Source: an uncultured Lachnospiraceae bacterium (GTDB lineage: Bacteria; Bacillota; Clostridia; Lachnospirales; Lachnospiraceae). Taken from it: 45,169 nt of DNA. The notes beneath the pieces are model-generated. The model had not been told where the DNA came from. It searched no databases and saw only the letters and a list, made by a program, of their open reading frames with translations. Of this stretch, positions 24,357 through 34,196 are shown in pieces. The position numbers and the translations under genes are program-made. The stretch spans positions 1 through 45,169 of the forward strand of contig CANRJF010000010.1 of assembly GCA_947630855.1 (NCBI GenBank), given 5' to 3'. Each line of letters starts with the position of its first letter. Position 1 is the stretch's first letter.

Positions 24357-24788
24357 ATGGCAAAAAGACAGAAAAGAAAGAAGAACGGATGGAAGACGCT
24401 GGCAATCCTTTTGACCGTTGTTTTGGTTTTAGGCGTGGGAATCTTTTTTACAAAGGATTACATCGTGGCAAAGGCGGAGGAGAAAGTTCAGGACGCTTTG
24501 ATTGAGAATGTTTTGGAGACGGTAATCAATTCCGATTCTTCTGCGGCTTCTGACGCAGCCCAGATGGCAAAAGATGTTTATGACGGTATGAGCAGTGAGG
24601 ACAAGGATATCTGCCGGGATTTGATTAACAATAATCTTACCCAGGAGAATATTGCCAACGTAGCCCAATATGTGAAAAACGGAGATGCTTCGGGACTGGA
24701 AAGCTATGTGAGAAGCAGTGTCAGTGAAAGTGACAAGGAAACCATCAAGTCTTTGTACCACAAATATAAAGACCGGATTGGTAAATAA
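24357..24788 (+). CDS. Small membrane-anchored protein of unknown function
   Basis: 143 residues. A very basic start (MAKRQKRKKNGWK) is followed by one membrane segment (about residues 13-32, LAILLTVVLVLGVGIFF) and an acidic, helical, probably extracytoplasmic domain ending in HKYKDRIGK. ATG 24357 is preferred because GAGGAG lies just upstream; earlier in-frame TTG/ATG codons lack one. Bounded by its own promoter and terminator. No family recognised. Confidence 0.75.
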   Translation: MAKRQKRKKNGWKTLAILLTVVLVLGVGIFFTKDYIVAKAEEKVQDALIENVLETVINSDSSAASDAAQMAKDVYDGMSSEDKDICRDLINNNLTQENIANVAQYVKNGDASGLESYVRSSVSESDKETIKSLYHKYKDRIGK

Positions 24789-24789
24789 A

Positions 24790-24817
24790 AAGGAATCTCT
24801 TAGGAGATTCCTTTTTT
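24790..24817. terminator. Bidirectional Rho-independent terminator
   Basis: AAGGAATCTC and GAGATTCCTT flank a 4-base loop, with T-runs on both strands. It serves the membrane-protein gene from the left and the tRNA gene from the right. Confidence 0.88.
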
Positions 24818-24818
24818 A

Positions 24819-24891
<73 letters not shown>

Positions 24892-25061
24892 ATCACACAT
24901 TTTATAATTATACATGCTTTTTCTTAAAATAGCAACATTTTTTTTGCTTTTTTGGATACTTTTTTTCATTGTATCTGTGAAGGTACTAAACAGATATAAA
25001 TGAATATTTGCTTGTCATGCAGCAAAATGTTTGATAGTCTAATAAAAAGGAGAGTGATTAA

Positions 25062-25595
25062 ATGGATGCATTAAGGCAGGAGGAAATTTATACTATTGAT
25101 GATATATATGCTTTACCGGATGGAGAAAGAGCAGAACTAATAGACGGAAAAATTTATTATATGGCGCCGCCTAATACAAAGCATCAAATGATTGTCTCGG
25201 AATTGCATTACCAGATAAAGGATTATATTAAACACAATAATGGTAAATGTACTGTAATTCCTGCTCCGTTTGCGGTGTTTCTGAATGAGAATAATAAAAA
25301 TTATGTAGAACCAGATATATCTGTTATTTGTGATAAGAATAAGATAACGGATAAAGGCTGCAATGGTGCGCCTGACTGGATTATAGAAATTGTTTCCCCA
25401 AGTAGTAAGTCAATAGATTACCTTACAAAATTGTTTAAATACAGGACTGCCGGTGTGAGGGAATATTGGATAGTGGATCCCATAAAGCAGCGTGTTACGG
25501 TTTACTTTTTTGAAAAGGAATTGGTAGAAGAGTATTCTTTTGGAACGGATATTCCAGTGGGAATATATGATGGATTTACTTTAAAAGTAGAGTAG
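25062..25595 (+). CDS. Uma2-family (DUF820) restriction-endonuclease-fold protein
   Basis: 177 residues of the Uma2 family, which has a PD-(D/E)XK nuclease fold: an N-terminal TIDDIYALPDGERAELIDGKIY, then YVEPDISVICD and the core DWIIEIVSPSS with KLFKYRTAGVREYWIVDP. Acidic residues in EPD and EI fit the catalytic set. The biological role of Uma2 proteins is largely unknown. AAAAGGAG precedes the ATG. It stands alone, with no partner methylase or toxin-antitoxin gene. Confidence 0.88.
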   Translation: MDALRQEEIYTIDDIYALPDGERAELIDGKIYYMAPPNTKHQMIVSELHYQIKDYIKHNNGKCTVIPAPFAVFLNENNKNYVEPDISVICDKNKITDKGCNGAPDWIIEIVSPSSKSIDYLTKLFKYRTAGVREYWIVDPIKQRVTVYFFEKELVEEYSFGTDIPVGIYDGFTLKVE

Positions 25596-25662
25596 TTATA
25601 AAAGAAAACAGCAGTTGCTCGAAAGCGTATGGAAATAAAAAATCCAAGTACTTTCATATTAT

Positions 25663-25742
25663 GTGCAGAGCCGCGTAAGGAAATTAGCTGCTAGCACAAC
25701 GCGGCCCGCACGTAAACGGCAGATAGTACGTCTGTATGTTTA
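25663..25742. repeat. Pair of intergenic hairpins
   Basis: GTGC-aga-GCCGCGT (25663-25676) pairs with ACGCGGC-cc-GCAC (25699-25711). A second helix follows, GTAAAC plus CAGA with TCTG plus GTTTAC, ending about 25742. There is no T-tract on the plus strand. It lies between convergent genes and may be a REP-like element or a weak terminator. Confidence 0.5.
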
Positions 25743-25769
25743 CAGAGCAATAAAAGTGATACTGTTTTA

Positions 25770-26573
25770 TCAGGTTTTGTTCTTTTGACAGCGTTCCAAC
25801 AGTCCGATGATGCCATACAACAAAATGGCAATACAGCAGAGGATTAGAATGGAGAGGATTACCCAGTCCAGTTTGAAAACCTGGCTTCCATAAATAATCA
25901 GATACCCCAGCCCGCTTTTTGAAGATATAAATTCTCCGATAATAACTCCCACCAGGCACAACCCGATGTTTACTTTCATTAAACCAATAATGTTGCTGGC
26001 GTTAGCGGGAAGAATAACCTTAAACAGTGTTTGTGTTGGAGTTCCCCCTAAAGTTTTAATTAGTTTTATTTTCTCTGCATCTACTTCCTGAAATCCTATA
26101 TATAGATTTAATATTGTTCCAAAGATGGCAACAGACATGCCAGTTAATATAATCGTCTTATAATTTGCTCCCAACCACACGATTAAAAGCGGGGCGAGAG
26201 CAGACTTTGGAAGGCTGTTTAAAACCACAAGATAGGGGTCTAAGGTTTTTGTTAATGTTTTGCTGTACCATAAAAGAATGGTGAAGATAAGTGAAAAAAT
26301 CATTACCAGTATAAAACTGACAATGGTTTCAAACAATGTAATTCCAATATGATAGAATAATTGGTTTTCCCGTATCATATGATAGCAGCAGAGCAGCAGT
26401 TTGCTGGGGCTGCTGAAAATAAAATCATCAATCCATCCCTTATAAGCTGAGAATTCCCATAAAAATAAAAAGGTGATTAAAATTGCAAAACGATAGAAAT
26501 GGATACGGATTTTTTGTCTTTTATGTGCTTTAAGAAATGTAATCTGGGCAGCAGATAATGTATCATGGTTCAT
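25770..26573 (-). CDS. ABC transporter permease, SsuC/TauC type
   Basis: 267 residues with about six membrane segments and the BPD_transp EAA-like loop IKTLGGTPTQTLFKVILPAN. The family imports sulfonates, taurine, nitrate, bicarbonate or pyrimidine precursors of thiamine. Its start overlaps the end of the ATPase gene by 11 bases, so the two are coupled. No periplasmic-type binding protein gene is present beside them; the substrate cannot be assigned. Confidence 0.9.
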   Translation of the reverse strand: MNHDTLSAAQITFLKAHKRQKIRIHFYRFAILITFLFLWEFSAYKGWIDDFIFSSPSKLLLCCYHMIRENQLFYHIGITLFETIVSFILVMIFSLIFTILLWYSKTLTKTLDPYLVVLNSLPKSALAPLLIVWLGANYKTIILTGMSVAIFGTILNLYIGFQEVDAEKIKLIKTLGGTPTQTLFKVILPANASNIIGLMKVNIGLCLVGVIIGEFISSKSGLGYLIIYGSQVFKLDWVILSILILCCIAILLYGIIGLLERCQKNKT

Positions 26574-27327
26574 TTAGGTTCAGCTCCTTCCAGATTTGAT
26601 TAAAATAGTCTTTAAATTCATTTGTATTTCTGCGCTGCAGGGGAGAAAATTCCGGTGGAAAGTGGATGGGCACAATAGCCTGGATGGTTGCCGGCAGCGG
26701 GGAAAGCACAAAGACTCTGTCTCCAAGGCTTACAGCCTCCGACAAATCATGGGTGACTAAAATGGCTGTTTTTCCGGTTTTCTTTATAATACTGCCGATA
26801 TCGTCAGATACCTGTAACCTGGTCTGGTAATCTAAAGCCGAAAAAGGCTCATCTAACAGCAGAAGGTTGGGGTGGAGCAAAAGTGTGCGGATTAACGCCG
26901 CCCTTTGGCGCATTCCCCCGGAAAGCTGAGATGGCTTCGCATCTTTAAAGTCGTACAGGCCATAGGTTTTTAAGTAATCATCGGCTTCTTTTAAAGTTTC
27001 CCTGTTGATTTTCTTTTGGATTTCCAGCCCAAGAAGTATATTTTTCTTTACGGTGCGCCATTCAAAAAGATGGTCGTGCTGAAGCATATATCCAATGCTG
27101 CAGTCCTTTGTTATGGCTTTGCCGTTTAACAGGATTTTGCCGGACTCCGGCTGCAGCAGGCCGCACAACAGTGAGAGCAGCGTGGATTTGCCACAGCCGG
27201 AAGGCCCTACAATAGACACAAATTCTCCTGGTTTTACCTGAAAATCCATATCACACAAAGCGGGAGTCTCCCCCTGCAGGGTATGATAAGTATAAAACAT
27301 ATGCTGACATGAGATTAAATATTCCAT
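26563..27327 (-). CDS. ABC transporter ATP-binding protein, SsuB/TauB type
   Basis: 254 residues. Walker A VGPSGCGKSTLLSLL, Q-loop YMLQHDHLFEW, signature QLSGGMRQRAALIRTLL, Walker B LLLLDEPFSALD, switch His VTHDLSEAV. Pairs with the SsuC-type permease downstream. The start is placed at 27327 because GGAGG lies upstream; a longer frame reaching 27471 would add 48 hydrophobic residues foreign to the family and overlap queH. It is divergent from queH with 104 bases between. Confidence 0.92.
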   Translation of the reverse strand: MEYLISCQHMFYTYHTLQGETPALCDMDFQVKPGEFVSIVGPSGCGKSTLLSLLCGLLQPESGKILLNGKAITKDCSIGYMLQHDHLFEWRTVKKNILLGLEIQKKINRETLKEADDYLKTYGLYDFKDAKPSQLSGGMRQRAALIRTLLLHPNLLLLDEPFSALDYQTRLQVSDDIGSIIKKTGKTAILVTHDLSEAVSLGDRVFVLSPLPATIQAIVPIHFPPEFSPLQRRNTNEFKDYFNQIWKELNLNEP

Positions 27328-27368
27328 AAATATTCCCGCCTCCTTCCTATAATTGTAGTTTATGTCAG

Positions 27369-27397
27369 TTGCTATTTTTTGACACATAGGGTAAAAT
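27369..27397 (+). promoter_or_regulatory. Possible promoter of queH-argH-asd
   Basis: TTGCTA (27369-27374), 17 bp, TAAAAT (27392-27397). A TTGACA at 27379-27384 has no good -10 partner. Confidence 0.45.
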
Positions 27398-27431
27398 AGA
27401 AACATCTGCGTGATTAAAGGAAAGAAAAAGA

Positions 27432-28067
27432 ATGAATAAAAGAAATTACCAGAAAGAGTTGGAAAAGACAATAGAGAAGCTGCAAAGAGAAGGGCAGGTG
27501 CCGAAACTTCTGCTTCACAGCTGCTGCGCCCCGTGCAGTTCCTATGTGATAGAATATCTTTCGGAGTATTTTTCCATTACCGTATTTTATTACAATCCAA
27601 ATATCTATCCCGAGGATGAGTATGAAAAGCGTGTGGCGGAGCAGATGCGGTTTATAGAGGAGTTTCCCGCAAAACATCCGGTGGATTTTATCCGGGGAGA
27701 TTTTGAAAAAGATAAGTTTTATGACGCGGTAAAGGGATATGAAGGGGCAAAAGAAGGGGGAGAGCGCTGCGAGAGGTGTTTTTGCCTTCGGCTTTCCAAA
27801 ACTGCAAAGCTGGCAGGAGAGCTTGGTGCCGGATATTTTACCACCACATTGTCCATAAGCCCTTTAAAAAACGCGGAAAAGTTAAATGAGATAGGGGAAG
27901 AGTTATCAAAAGAGTATGGCGTTCCCTATCTTTGCTCCGACTTTAAGAAAAAAAACGGTTATAAACGTTCCGTAGAACTCTCTGCCATGTATGGCATGTA
28001 CCGGCAGGATTACTGCGGATGTATATTTTCTAAAAACGAGAGAGAATTGCAAAAAGAAGGGAGATAA
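27432..28067 (+). CDS. queH: Epoxyqueuosine reductase QueH
   Basis: Non-cobalamin enzyme that reduces epoxyqueuosine in tRNA to queuosine (formerly DUF208). N-terminal [14 protein letters not shown] (Cys 31, 32, 35), then NPNIYP-EYEKR, the conserved [13 protein letters not shown] cysteines and the C-terminal [10 protein letters not shown]; these cysteines bind the Fe-S cluster and a second metal. 211 residues. AAAGGAAAG precedes ATG. argH begins four bases after the stop. Confidence 0.93.
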   Translation: MNKRNYQKELEKTIEKLQREGQVPKLLLHSCCAPCSSYVIEYLSEYFSITVFYYNPNIYPEDEYEKRVAEQMRFIEEFPAKHPVDFIRGDFEKDKFYDAVKGYEGAKEGGERCERCFCLRLSKTAKLAGELGAGYFTTTLSISPLKNAEKLNEIGEELSKEYGVPYLCSDFKKKNGYKRSVELSAMYGMYRQDYCGCIFSKNERELQKEGR

Positions 28068-28071
28068 GAAG

Positions 28072-29475
28072 ATGGCTCAGTTATGGGGGGGACGTTTTAC
28101 AAAAGAAACGGACAAGCTTGTTTACAATTTTAATGCGTCCATATCATTTGACAAAAAATTATACAAACAGGATATTGAAGGCAGTAAGGCTCATGCGGCA
28201 ATGTTAGGAAAGCAGGGGATTATAACAAAAGAGGAAGCAGGGCAGATTTTGAATGCTTTAGACGAAATATTATCCGACGTGGAATCCGGCAGACTTACCA
28301 TCAGTGAGGAATATGAGGATATTCACAGTTTTGTGGAGGCAAACCTGATTGAGCGTTTAGGAGATACAGGGAAAAAACTTCACACGGGAAGAAGCAGGAA
28401 TGACCAGGTGGCTTTGGATATGCGTCTTTATATAAGAGGGGAAATAAAGGAAGTGGACGGGTTGTTATATCGGCTTTTAAAAACTATCCTCTCCATTATG
28501 GAAAGCAATACGGATACTGTCATGCCGGGCTTCACCCACCTGCAGAAGGCACAGCCCATCACCCTGGCACACCATATGGGGGCTTATTTTGAAATGTTTA
28601 AACGGGACAGACAAAGGCTTTACGATATTTACCGGCGCATGAACTACTGTCCCCTTGGCAGCGGGGCATTGGCAGGCACAACCTATCCTCTGGACAGGGA
28701 GTATACCGCAGAGATTCTTGGGTTTTACGGGCCCACACTAAACAGCATGGACGGTGTTTCCGACAGGGATTACCTGATTGAGTTTTTATCGGCAGCCTCC
28801 ACCATTATGATGCATCTCAGCCGGTTCTGCGAGGAAGTGATTATCTGGAACAGCAATGAGTACCGGTTTGTGGAGTTAGATGACGCGTACAGTACAGGAA
28901 GCAGTATTATGCCCCAGAAAAAAAATCCTGACATAGCGGAACTTGTCCGGGGAAAAACCGGCAGGGTTTACGGAGCTTTGATTTCTATGTTAACTACAAT
29001 GAAAGGGATTCCGCTGGCGTATAATAAGGATATGCAGGAGGATAAGGAACTTACATTTGATGCCATTGATACGGTGAAGGGATGTATTGCCCTGTTTGAG
29101 GGTATGCTCTCTACCATGAAGTTCCACAGAGAAGTTATGGAACAAAGTGCAAAGGGGGGATTTACCAATGCCACGGATGCGGCGGATTACCTGGTAAATC
29201 ATGGTGTACCTTTCAGGGATGCCCATGGCATTATCGGAAGAATTGTGTTATACTGTATTGACAGGGAGATTGCCATTGACGATATGAGTCTGGAGGAGTT
29301 AAAGAGCTTTTCCGATGTGTTTGAGCAGGATGTTTATCAGGCCATTTCCATGGAAACCTGCGTGAATAAGCGGCTTACCATAGGCGCTCCGGGGCGCCTT
29401 GCCATGGAAAAAGTAATTGCAATAGAGAAAACGTATCTTGAAAATAATTTATGGAAGGAGAAAGAACATGAGTGA
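28072..29475 (+). CDS. argH: Argininosuccinate lyase
   Basis: Last step of arginine synthesis, cleaving argininosuccinate to arginine and fumarate. [16 protein letters not shown] at the start, [16 protein letters not shown], the conserved [13 protein letters not shown] signature loop with its catalytic Ser, and a C-terminal tetramer region. 467 residues. ATG 28072 matches the family start and follows AAGGGAG; a longer frame from 27991 would overlap queH. argG is not adjacent. Likely controlled by ArgR. Confidence 0.96.
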   Translation: MAQLWGGRFTKETDKLVYNFNASISFDKKLYKQDIEGSKAHAAMLGKQGIITKEEAGQILNALDEILSDVESGRLTISEEYEDIHSFVEANLIERLGDTGKKLHTGRSRNDQVALDMRLYIRGEIKEVDGLLYRLLKTILSIMESNTDTVMPGFTHLQKAQPITLAHHMGAYFEMFKRDRQRLYDIYRRMNYCPLGSGALAGTTYPLDREYTAEILGFYGPTLNSMDGVSDRDYLIEFLSAASTIMMHLSRFCEEVIIWNSNEYRFVELDDAYSTGSSIMPQKKNPDIAELVRGKTGRVYGALISMLTTMKGIPLAYNKDMQEDKELTFDAIDTVKGCIALFEGMLSTMKFHREVMEQSAKGGFTNATDAADYLVNHGVPFRDAHGIIGRIVLYCIDREIAIDDMSLEELKSFSDVFEQDVYQAISMETCVNKRLTIGAPGRLAMEKVIAIEKTYLENNLWKEKEHE

Positions 29476-30553
29476 GAAATTAAAAGTCGGTATTTTAGGA
29501 GGAACAGGGATGGTGGGGCAAAGATTTATTTCCCTGCTTGACGATCATCCCTGGTTTGAAGTAACTGCCATTGCGGCAAGCCCCAGAAGTGCGGGGAAAA
29601 CTTATGAGCAGGCGGTGGGAGACAGGTGGAAAATGGATACTCCCATGCCTTCTTCCGTTAAGGATATTGTGGTAAAAAATGTAAATGAGGTGGAAAATAC
29701 GGCTTCGGAGGTGGATTTTGTTTTTTCCGCTGTGGATATGTCAAAGGATGAAATCAAAAAAATCGAGGAAGCCTATGCAAAGACGGAAACTCCCGTGGTT
29801 TCCAATAACAGCGCCCACCGCTGGACGCCGGACGTGCCCATGGTGGTGCCGGAGATCAACCCGGAGCATATGGAAGTGATTGAATTTCAGAAGAAAAGGT
29901 TAGGCACAAAGAGAGGCTTTGTTGCCGTAAAACCCAATTGCTCCATTCAGAGTTATGCCCCGGTATTAACCGCATGGAAAGAATATGAGCCTTACGAGGT
30001 AGTTGCCACCACCTATCAGGCAATTTCCGGTGCAGGAAAAACATTTAAAGACTGGCCGGAAATGGAAGGAAATATTATCCCTTATATCAGCGGTGAGGAA
30101 GAGAAAAGCGAGAAGGAGCCCTTGCGTATCTGGGGTAAAATACAAAACGGCGTTATTGAGCCGGCAAAAAGCCCCTTAATTACATGCCAGTGCATCCGTG
30201 TGCCTATTTTAAACGGGCATACCGCCGCAGTTTTCGTTAAATTTAAAAAGAACCCGGAAAAGGAGCAGTTAATTACCGCATTGGAAAACTTTAAAGGGGT
30301 TCCCCAGGAATTAAAGCTGCCCAGCGCTCCAAAGCAGTTCATCCGGTATTTAGAGGAAGACAACAGGCCCCAGGTTGCCATGGATGTAAATTATGAGAAC
30401 GGCATGGGAATCAGTGTAGGGCGTCTTCGGAAAGATACCATATATGACTGGAAATTTGTAGGATTGTCCCACAATACTATCCGGGGAGCTGCCGGAGGCG
30501 CCGTGTTGTGTGCAGAATTGTTAAAAGCACAGGGATATATAACAAAAAAATAA
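29468..30553 (+). CDS. asd: Aspartate-semialdehyde dehydrogenase (archaeal/fungal-type)
   Basis: Reduces aspartyl phosphate to aspartate semialdehyde for lysine, threonine, methionine and diaminopimelate. NADP-binding start [15 protein letters not shown], catalytic Cys in [13 protein letters not shown], and a C-terminal [32 protein letters not shown]. The 361-residue length and sequence are of the long class found in archaea, fungi and many Lachnospiraceae rather than the E. coli class. The start overlaps argH by eight bases; AAGGAG precedes it. Confidence 0.95.
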   Translation: MSEKLKVGILGGTGMVGQRFISLLDDHPWFEVTAIAASPRSAGKTYEQAVGDRWKMDTPMPSSVKDIVVKNVNEVENTASEVDFVFSAVDMSKDEIKKIEEAYAKTETPVVSNNSAHRWTPDVPMVVPEINPEHMEVIEFQKKRLGTKRGFVAVKPNCSIQSYAPVLTAWKEYEPYEVVATTYQAISGAGKTFKDWPEMEGNIIPYISGEEEKSEKEPLRIWGKIQNGVIEPAKSPLITCQCIRVPILNGHTAAVFVKFKKNPEKEQLITALENFKGVPQELKLPSAPKQFIRYLEEDNRPQVAMDVNYENGMGISVGRLRKDTIYDWKFVGLSHNTIRGAAGGAVLCAELLKAQGYITKK

Positions 30554-30593
30554 ATCGGATATGCATTTTTCCTGCAAAATTTTGATGAAGATG

Positions 30594-30621
30594 TTGAATA
30601 AAAATTAAAGTGTGTTATAAT
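30594..30621 (+). promoter_or_regulatory. Promoter of the DUF234-type ATPase gene
   Basis: TTGAAT (30594-30599), 16 bp, extended -10 TGTTATAAT (TATAAT at 30616-30621). Confidence 0.7.
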
Positions 30622-30691
30622 TAAAGATAAGCTTTAAAAAATTGGTTGTTAAATTCTACCATATGAAGGCAGGAACGCATAGGAGGAGTAT

Positions 30692-32053
30692 ATGACGTTA
30701 AGAACCGCAGATTACAAGAAATTAGAGGAAGAATACAAAAAGCCCGGAAGTCAGATTGTAATATTTTATGGCAGGGAAGGCTGTGAAAAGCAGTCTTACA
30801 TCAGGCAGTTTTTAAGGGATAAGAAATTCTACTACTACCAGGCTTCCAAAGTATCTCCCAAATGGCAGGAGAAAATGTTTGTGGACGGAATTACGGCACA
30901 GTTTCCCATTAGAATAGAGGAACATGATTACGAGGGCTGTTTTGTGAGGATTGAACGGAGCGCCGGAAGGAAATTTGTGCTTGTAATTGATGAATTTCAT
31001 CTTATCTTAAAGAATGATGAAACATTTTTCCAGTATCTTGTAAAACTAAAGGAAAAACAGTTTGGTTCTGTGGATGTGATGATACTTTTGTGCAGTTCTG
31101 CCATGGTATGGATTGAAGAAAAATTAAAGGAGAACTTAAAGCAGTCTTACGGTAAAATCGACTGCATACATAAACTGACAGACTGGAACTTTTTAGATGT
31201 AGTGCGGGCATTCCCGGAATACACTGTCAGCCAGAGCGTGGAAGTGTACGGCATTTTAGGCGGAATCCCTTCTTATTTAGGATGCTGGGATGCAAAAAAA
31301 ACAACGAAAGAAAATATCTGCCGTCAGATACTCTCTTCGGACGGAGCACTTTACGGGGAAGCGGAGCGTTATATCAGTACGGAGATTCGGGAGCTTTCCG
31401 TGTACAATACCATTCTGGCAGCAATTGCCGGAGGCAATCGGAAATTAAATGATTTGTACAGTTGTACCAGTTTTTCCAGGGCAAAAATCAGCGTTTACTT
31501 AAAAAATCTTATGGAACTGGAAGTGATTGAAAAAGTAGTATCCTTCGAGACGGGAGGATGGGACAATGCCCAGAAAGGAATTTATCAGATTAAGAATACA
31601 TTTATTAATTTCTGGTTTAAGTTCGTATTTCCATATCAGTCGGAACTGGCGATTTCTACCCCGTCTGCATTTTATGACAGGCATATTGCAAAGGAATTGC
31701 AGGAATATTTAAATCGTTATTTTATCCAGGTTTGTGTGGAATATATGGGGTTGTTAAACCGTATCGGCAAGCTGCCTATGAAGTTCAAAAAAATCGGTAC
31801 ATGGATAGGAAAGCAGGGGAATATTGATATTATTGCCCAGAATGAAATCCGGGAGAATATAGTAGGGCTTTGCAACTGGTCGGAAGAAAAAATGACTTAT
31901 GAGCGGTATCTGAATCTGGAAGAGATGATGAAGCAGGCAAGAATCCGTGCCAAACAGTATTTTCTGTTTTCCGCGAAGGCTTTTGATGAGGCATTAATTG
32001 CAAAATCCAAAGAAGACGAACGTTTTGTGTTAATTGATATGAATGAATTATAG
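30692..32053 (+). CDS. AAA-type ATPase with DUF234-like C-terminus, degenerate P-loop
   Basis: 453 residues resembling the archaeal-type ATPase_2/DUF234 proteins. The P-loop position reads YGREGCEKQSY: the Lys is kept, but the preceding Gly is Glu and the Thr/Ser is Gln. Walker B KFVLVIDEFHLI is intact. A winged helix follows (KLNDLYSCTSFSRAKISVYLKNLMELEVIE), then a C-terminal nuclease-like region (WIGKQGNIDIIAQNE). The E of the usual EIDI/V motif is Asn. Function of the family is unknown. TopB follows 15 bases later, suggesting cotranscription. Confidence 0.78.
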   Translation: MTLRTADYKKLEEEYKKPGSQIVIFYGREGCEKQSYIRQFLRDKKFYYYQASKVSPKWQEKMFVDGITAQFPIRIEEHDYEGCFVRIERSAGRKFVLVIDEFHLILKNDETFFQYLVKLKEKQFGSVDVMILLCSSAMVWIEEKLKENLKQSYGKIDCIHKLTDWNFLDVVRAFPEYTVSQSVEVYGILGGIPSYLGCWDAKKTTKENICRQILSSDGALYGEAERYISTEIRELSVYNTILAAIAGGNRKLNDLYSCTSFSRAKISVYLKNLMELEVIEKVVSFETGGWDNAQKGIYQIKNTFINFWFKFVFPYQSELAISTPSAFYDRHIAKELQEYLNRYFIQVCVEYMGLLNRIGKLPMKFKKIGTWIGKQGNIDIIAQNEIRENIVGLCNWSEEKMTYERYLNLEEMMKQARIRAKQYFLFSAKAFDEALIAKSKEDERFVLIDMNEL

Positions 32054-32068
32054 AAAGAGGATTTATTT

Positions 32069-34135
32069 ATGCCAAAATCATTGTTTATAGCGGAAAAGCC
32101 CAGTGTTGCCCAGGAATTTGCCAAGGCGCTTAAGATGGACATGAAAAGCTATAATGGGTACAGGGAAGGGGAGCAGGCGGTGGTTACCTGGTGCGTAGGC
32201 CATTTGGTGACAATGAGTTATCCTGAAGAGTATGATATAAAATACAAGAAATGGAGCCTTGCCACACTGCCTTTTATTCCCGATGAATTTAAGTATGAAG
32301 TGATAAACAGTGCAAAAAATCAGTATAAAGTTGTGGAATCCCTGCTTCACAGACAGGATATTGATACCATTTATGTGTGCACGGACTCCGGGCGGGAGGG
32401 AGAATACATTTACCGCCTGGTGGAACAGATGGCAGGGGTTAAAGGGAAAAAAAGAAAACGTGTCTGGATTGATTCCCAGACAGAAGAGGAAATTTTAAGG
32501 GGGATTCGGGAGGCAAAAGATTTATCGGAGTATGATAATATTGCAGAGTCCGCTTATCTTAGAGCCAAAGAAGATTATCTTATGGGAATTAATTTTTCCA
32601 GGCTTTTAACCTTAAAATATGGAGATTCCATTGCAAATTATCTCCATCAAAAATATGCGGTAGTTTCCGTGGGCAGGGTAATGACATGTGTTCTTGGCAT
32701 GGTTGTCCGCCGGGAGCGGGAGATAAGGGAGTTTGTGAAAACTCCTTTTTATCGTGTTATAGTAAAATTAAATTTAAAAGGCAGAATGGTGGATGCAGAG
32801 TGGCGGGTGAATTCTCAGTCAAGATATGAGGGTTCCCCTAAATTATATAAAGAAAACGGTTTTCTGGCAAAAGAGACGGCACAGGAATTAATCGGCATGA
32901 TAGAGCATCTGCCCTTAACAGTGGAGAAAACGGAGAAGAAAAGGGAAGCGAAAAATCCTCCTTTGTTATACAATTTAGCGGAACTGCAAAATGACTGTTC
33001 CAGGTTTTTCAAGATTAGCCCGGATGAAACCCTTGCTATTGTGCAAAAGCTGTATGAAAATAAGCTGGTAACTTATCCCAGGACGGATGCCAGGGTTTTA
33101 TCCACCGCAGTTGCCAAAGAAATCAAAAAAAATATTGCCGGAATGAGAAACATTCCCGGGATGAAACCTTTTGCAGAAGAAATTTTAAATGGGGAATCCT
33201 ACAAAAAAATAGCAAAAACCCGTTATGTAAATGACAAGCAGATTACCGACCATTATGCTATTATTCCTACGGGACAGGGCTTTGGCGCCATGAAATCATT
33301 AAGCGAAAGGGTAATCAATGTCTATGAAGTTATTGTAAGAAGATTTCTTGCCATATTTTATCCTCCGGCAATTTACCAGAGAGTTTCCCTTATCACTTCC
33401 GTGACAGGGGGGGAGGCAATGCATTCCAAAAAGGATGATGAGGGTAAAGCCGAAGAGCCAAAGGAGCAGTTTTTTGCCGGATTTAAGGTTTTAGCGGAAG
33501 AGGGATATTTGAAAGTAATGAATTACTCTTTCAAAAAAAAGCAGGGGGAAGGGAAAAACCCGGATGAAAAAGAGGAGGAAGGAAAAGAGGATGTCTGTGA
33601 TGCCCATGTGTTAGAACATATCGCCGCCTTACGGAAGAAGGATGTATTAGAGCATGGGGGTTATGAAATTAAGGAGGGAGAAACTACTCCTCCAAAACGT
33701 TATAATTCCGGCTCCATGATTCTTGCCATGGAAAATGCAGGGCAGTTGATAGAGGATGAGGAACTGCGAGCCCAGATAAAGGGAAGCGGCATTGGCACCA
33801 GCGCCACCAGGGCGGAAATCTTAAAGAAGCTGGTAAACAACAAATATCTGGCATTAAGCAGGAAAACCCAGATTATTACGCCCACGTTAATGGGAGAAAT
33901 GATTTATGATGTGGTAAATGCGTCTATCAGGTCATTGTTAAATCCTGAATTAACTGCAAGCTGGGAAAAAGGATTAACCTATGTCGCCCAGGGAAGCATT
34001 ACGGGAGACGAGTATATGGAAAAGCTTACCAACTTTGTGAAAAGCCGTACCAGCGGCGTGCTGCGTTTAAATAACCAGTATCAGCTTAGGGGAGAATTTG
34101 ATAAAGCTGCGCAATTCTATAAAACAAAGAAATAA
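32069..34135 (+). CDS. topB: DNA topoisomerase III (type IA)
   Basis: Relaxes or decatenates DNA through a single-strand break. TOPRIM domain at the start (SLFIAEKPSVAQEFA and CTDSGREGEYIYR), then the active-site motif KLVTYPRTDARVL carrying the catalytic Tyr, and a C-terminal GSGIGTSATRAEI. At 688 residues it is slightly short and lacks an obvious zinc-ribbon tail. A lysine/glutamate-rich insert (around FKKKQGEGKNPDEKEEEG) lies mid-protein. Confidence 0.93.
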   Translation: MPKSLFIAEKPSVAQEFAKALKMDMKSYNGYREGEQAVVTWCVGHLVTMSYPEEYDIKYKKWSLATLPFIPDEFKYEVINSAKNQYKVVESLLHRQDIDTIYVCTDSGREGEYIYRLVEQMAGVKGKKRKRVWIDSQTEEEILRGIREAKDLSEYDNIAESAYLRAKEDYLMGINFSRLLTLKYGDSIANYLHQKYAVVSVGRVMTCVLGMVVRREREIREFVKTPFYRVIVKLNLKGRMVDAEWRVNSQSRYEGSPKLYKENGFLAKETAQELIGMIEHLPLTVEKTEKKREAKNPPLLYNLAELQNDCSRFFKISPDETLAIVQKLYENKLVTYPRTDARVLSTAVAKEIKKNIAGMRNIPGMKPFAEEILNGESYKKIAKTRYVNDKQITDHYAIIPTGQGFGAMKSLSERVINVYEVIVRRFLAIFYPPAIYQRVSLITSVTGGEAMHSKKDDEGKAEEPKEQFFAGFKVLAEEGYLKVMNYSFKKKQGEGKNPDEKEEEGKEDVCDAHVLEHIAALRKKDVLEHGGYEIKEGETTPPKRYNSGSMILAMENAGQLIEDEELRAQIKGSGIGTSATRAEILKKLVNNKYLALSRKTQIITPTLMGEMIYDVVNASIRSLLNPELTASWEKGLTYVAQGSITGDEYMEKLTNFVKSRTSGVLRLNNQYQLRGEFDKAAQFYKTKK

Positions 34136-34196
34136 TAAAATGATAGTTTAATAAAATACAGAAAAACAAAATATGGATTTAAGAAAGGAGAGCTTT

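Noticed and set aside
27328-27431. TPP or other riboswitch before the ABC ATPase, given similarity to thiamine-precursor importers
   Set aside because: The 104-base gap shows none of the conserved TPP-riboswitch motifs.
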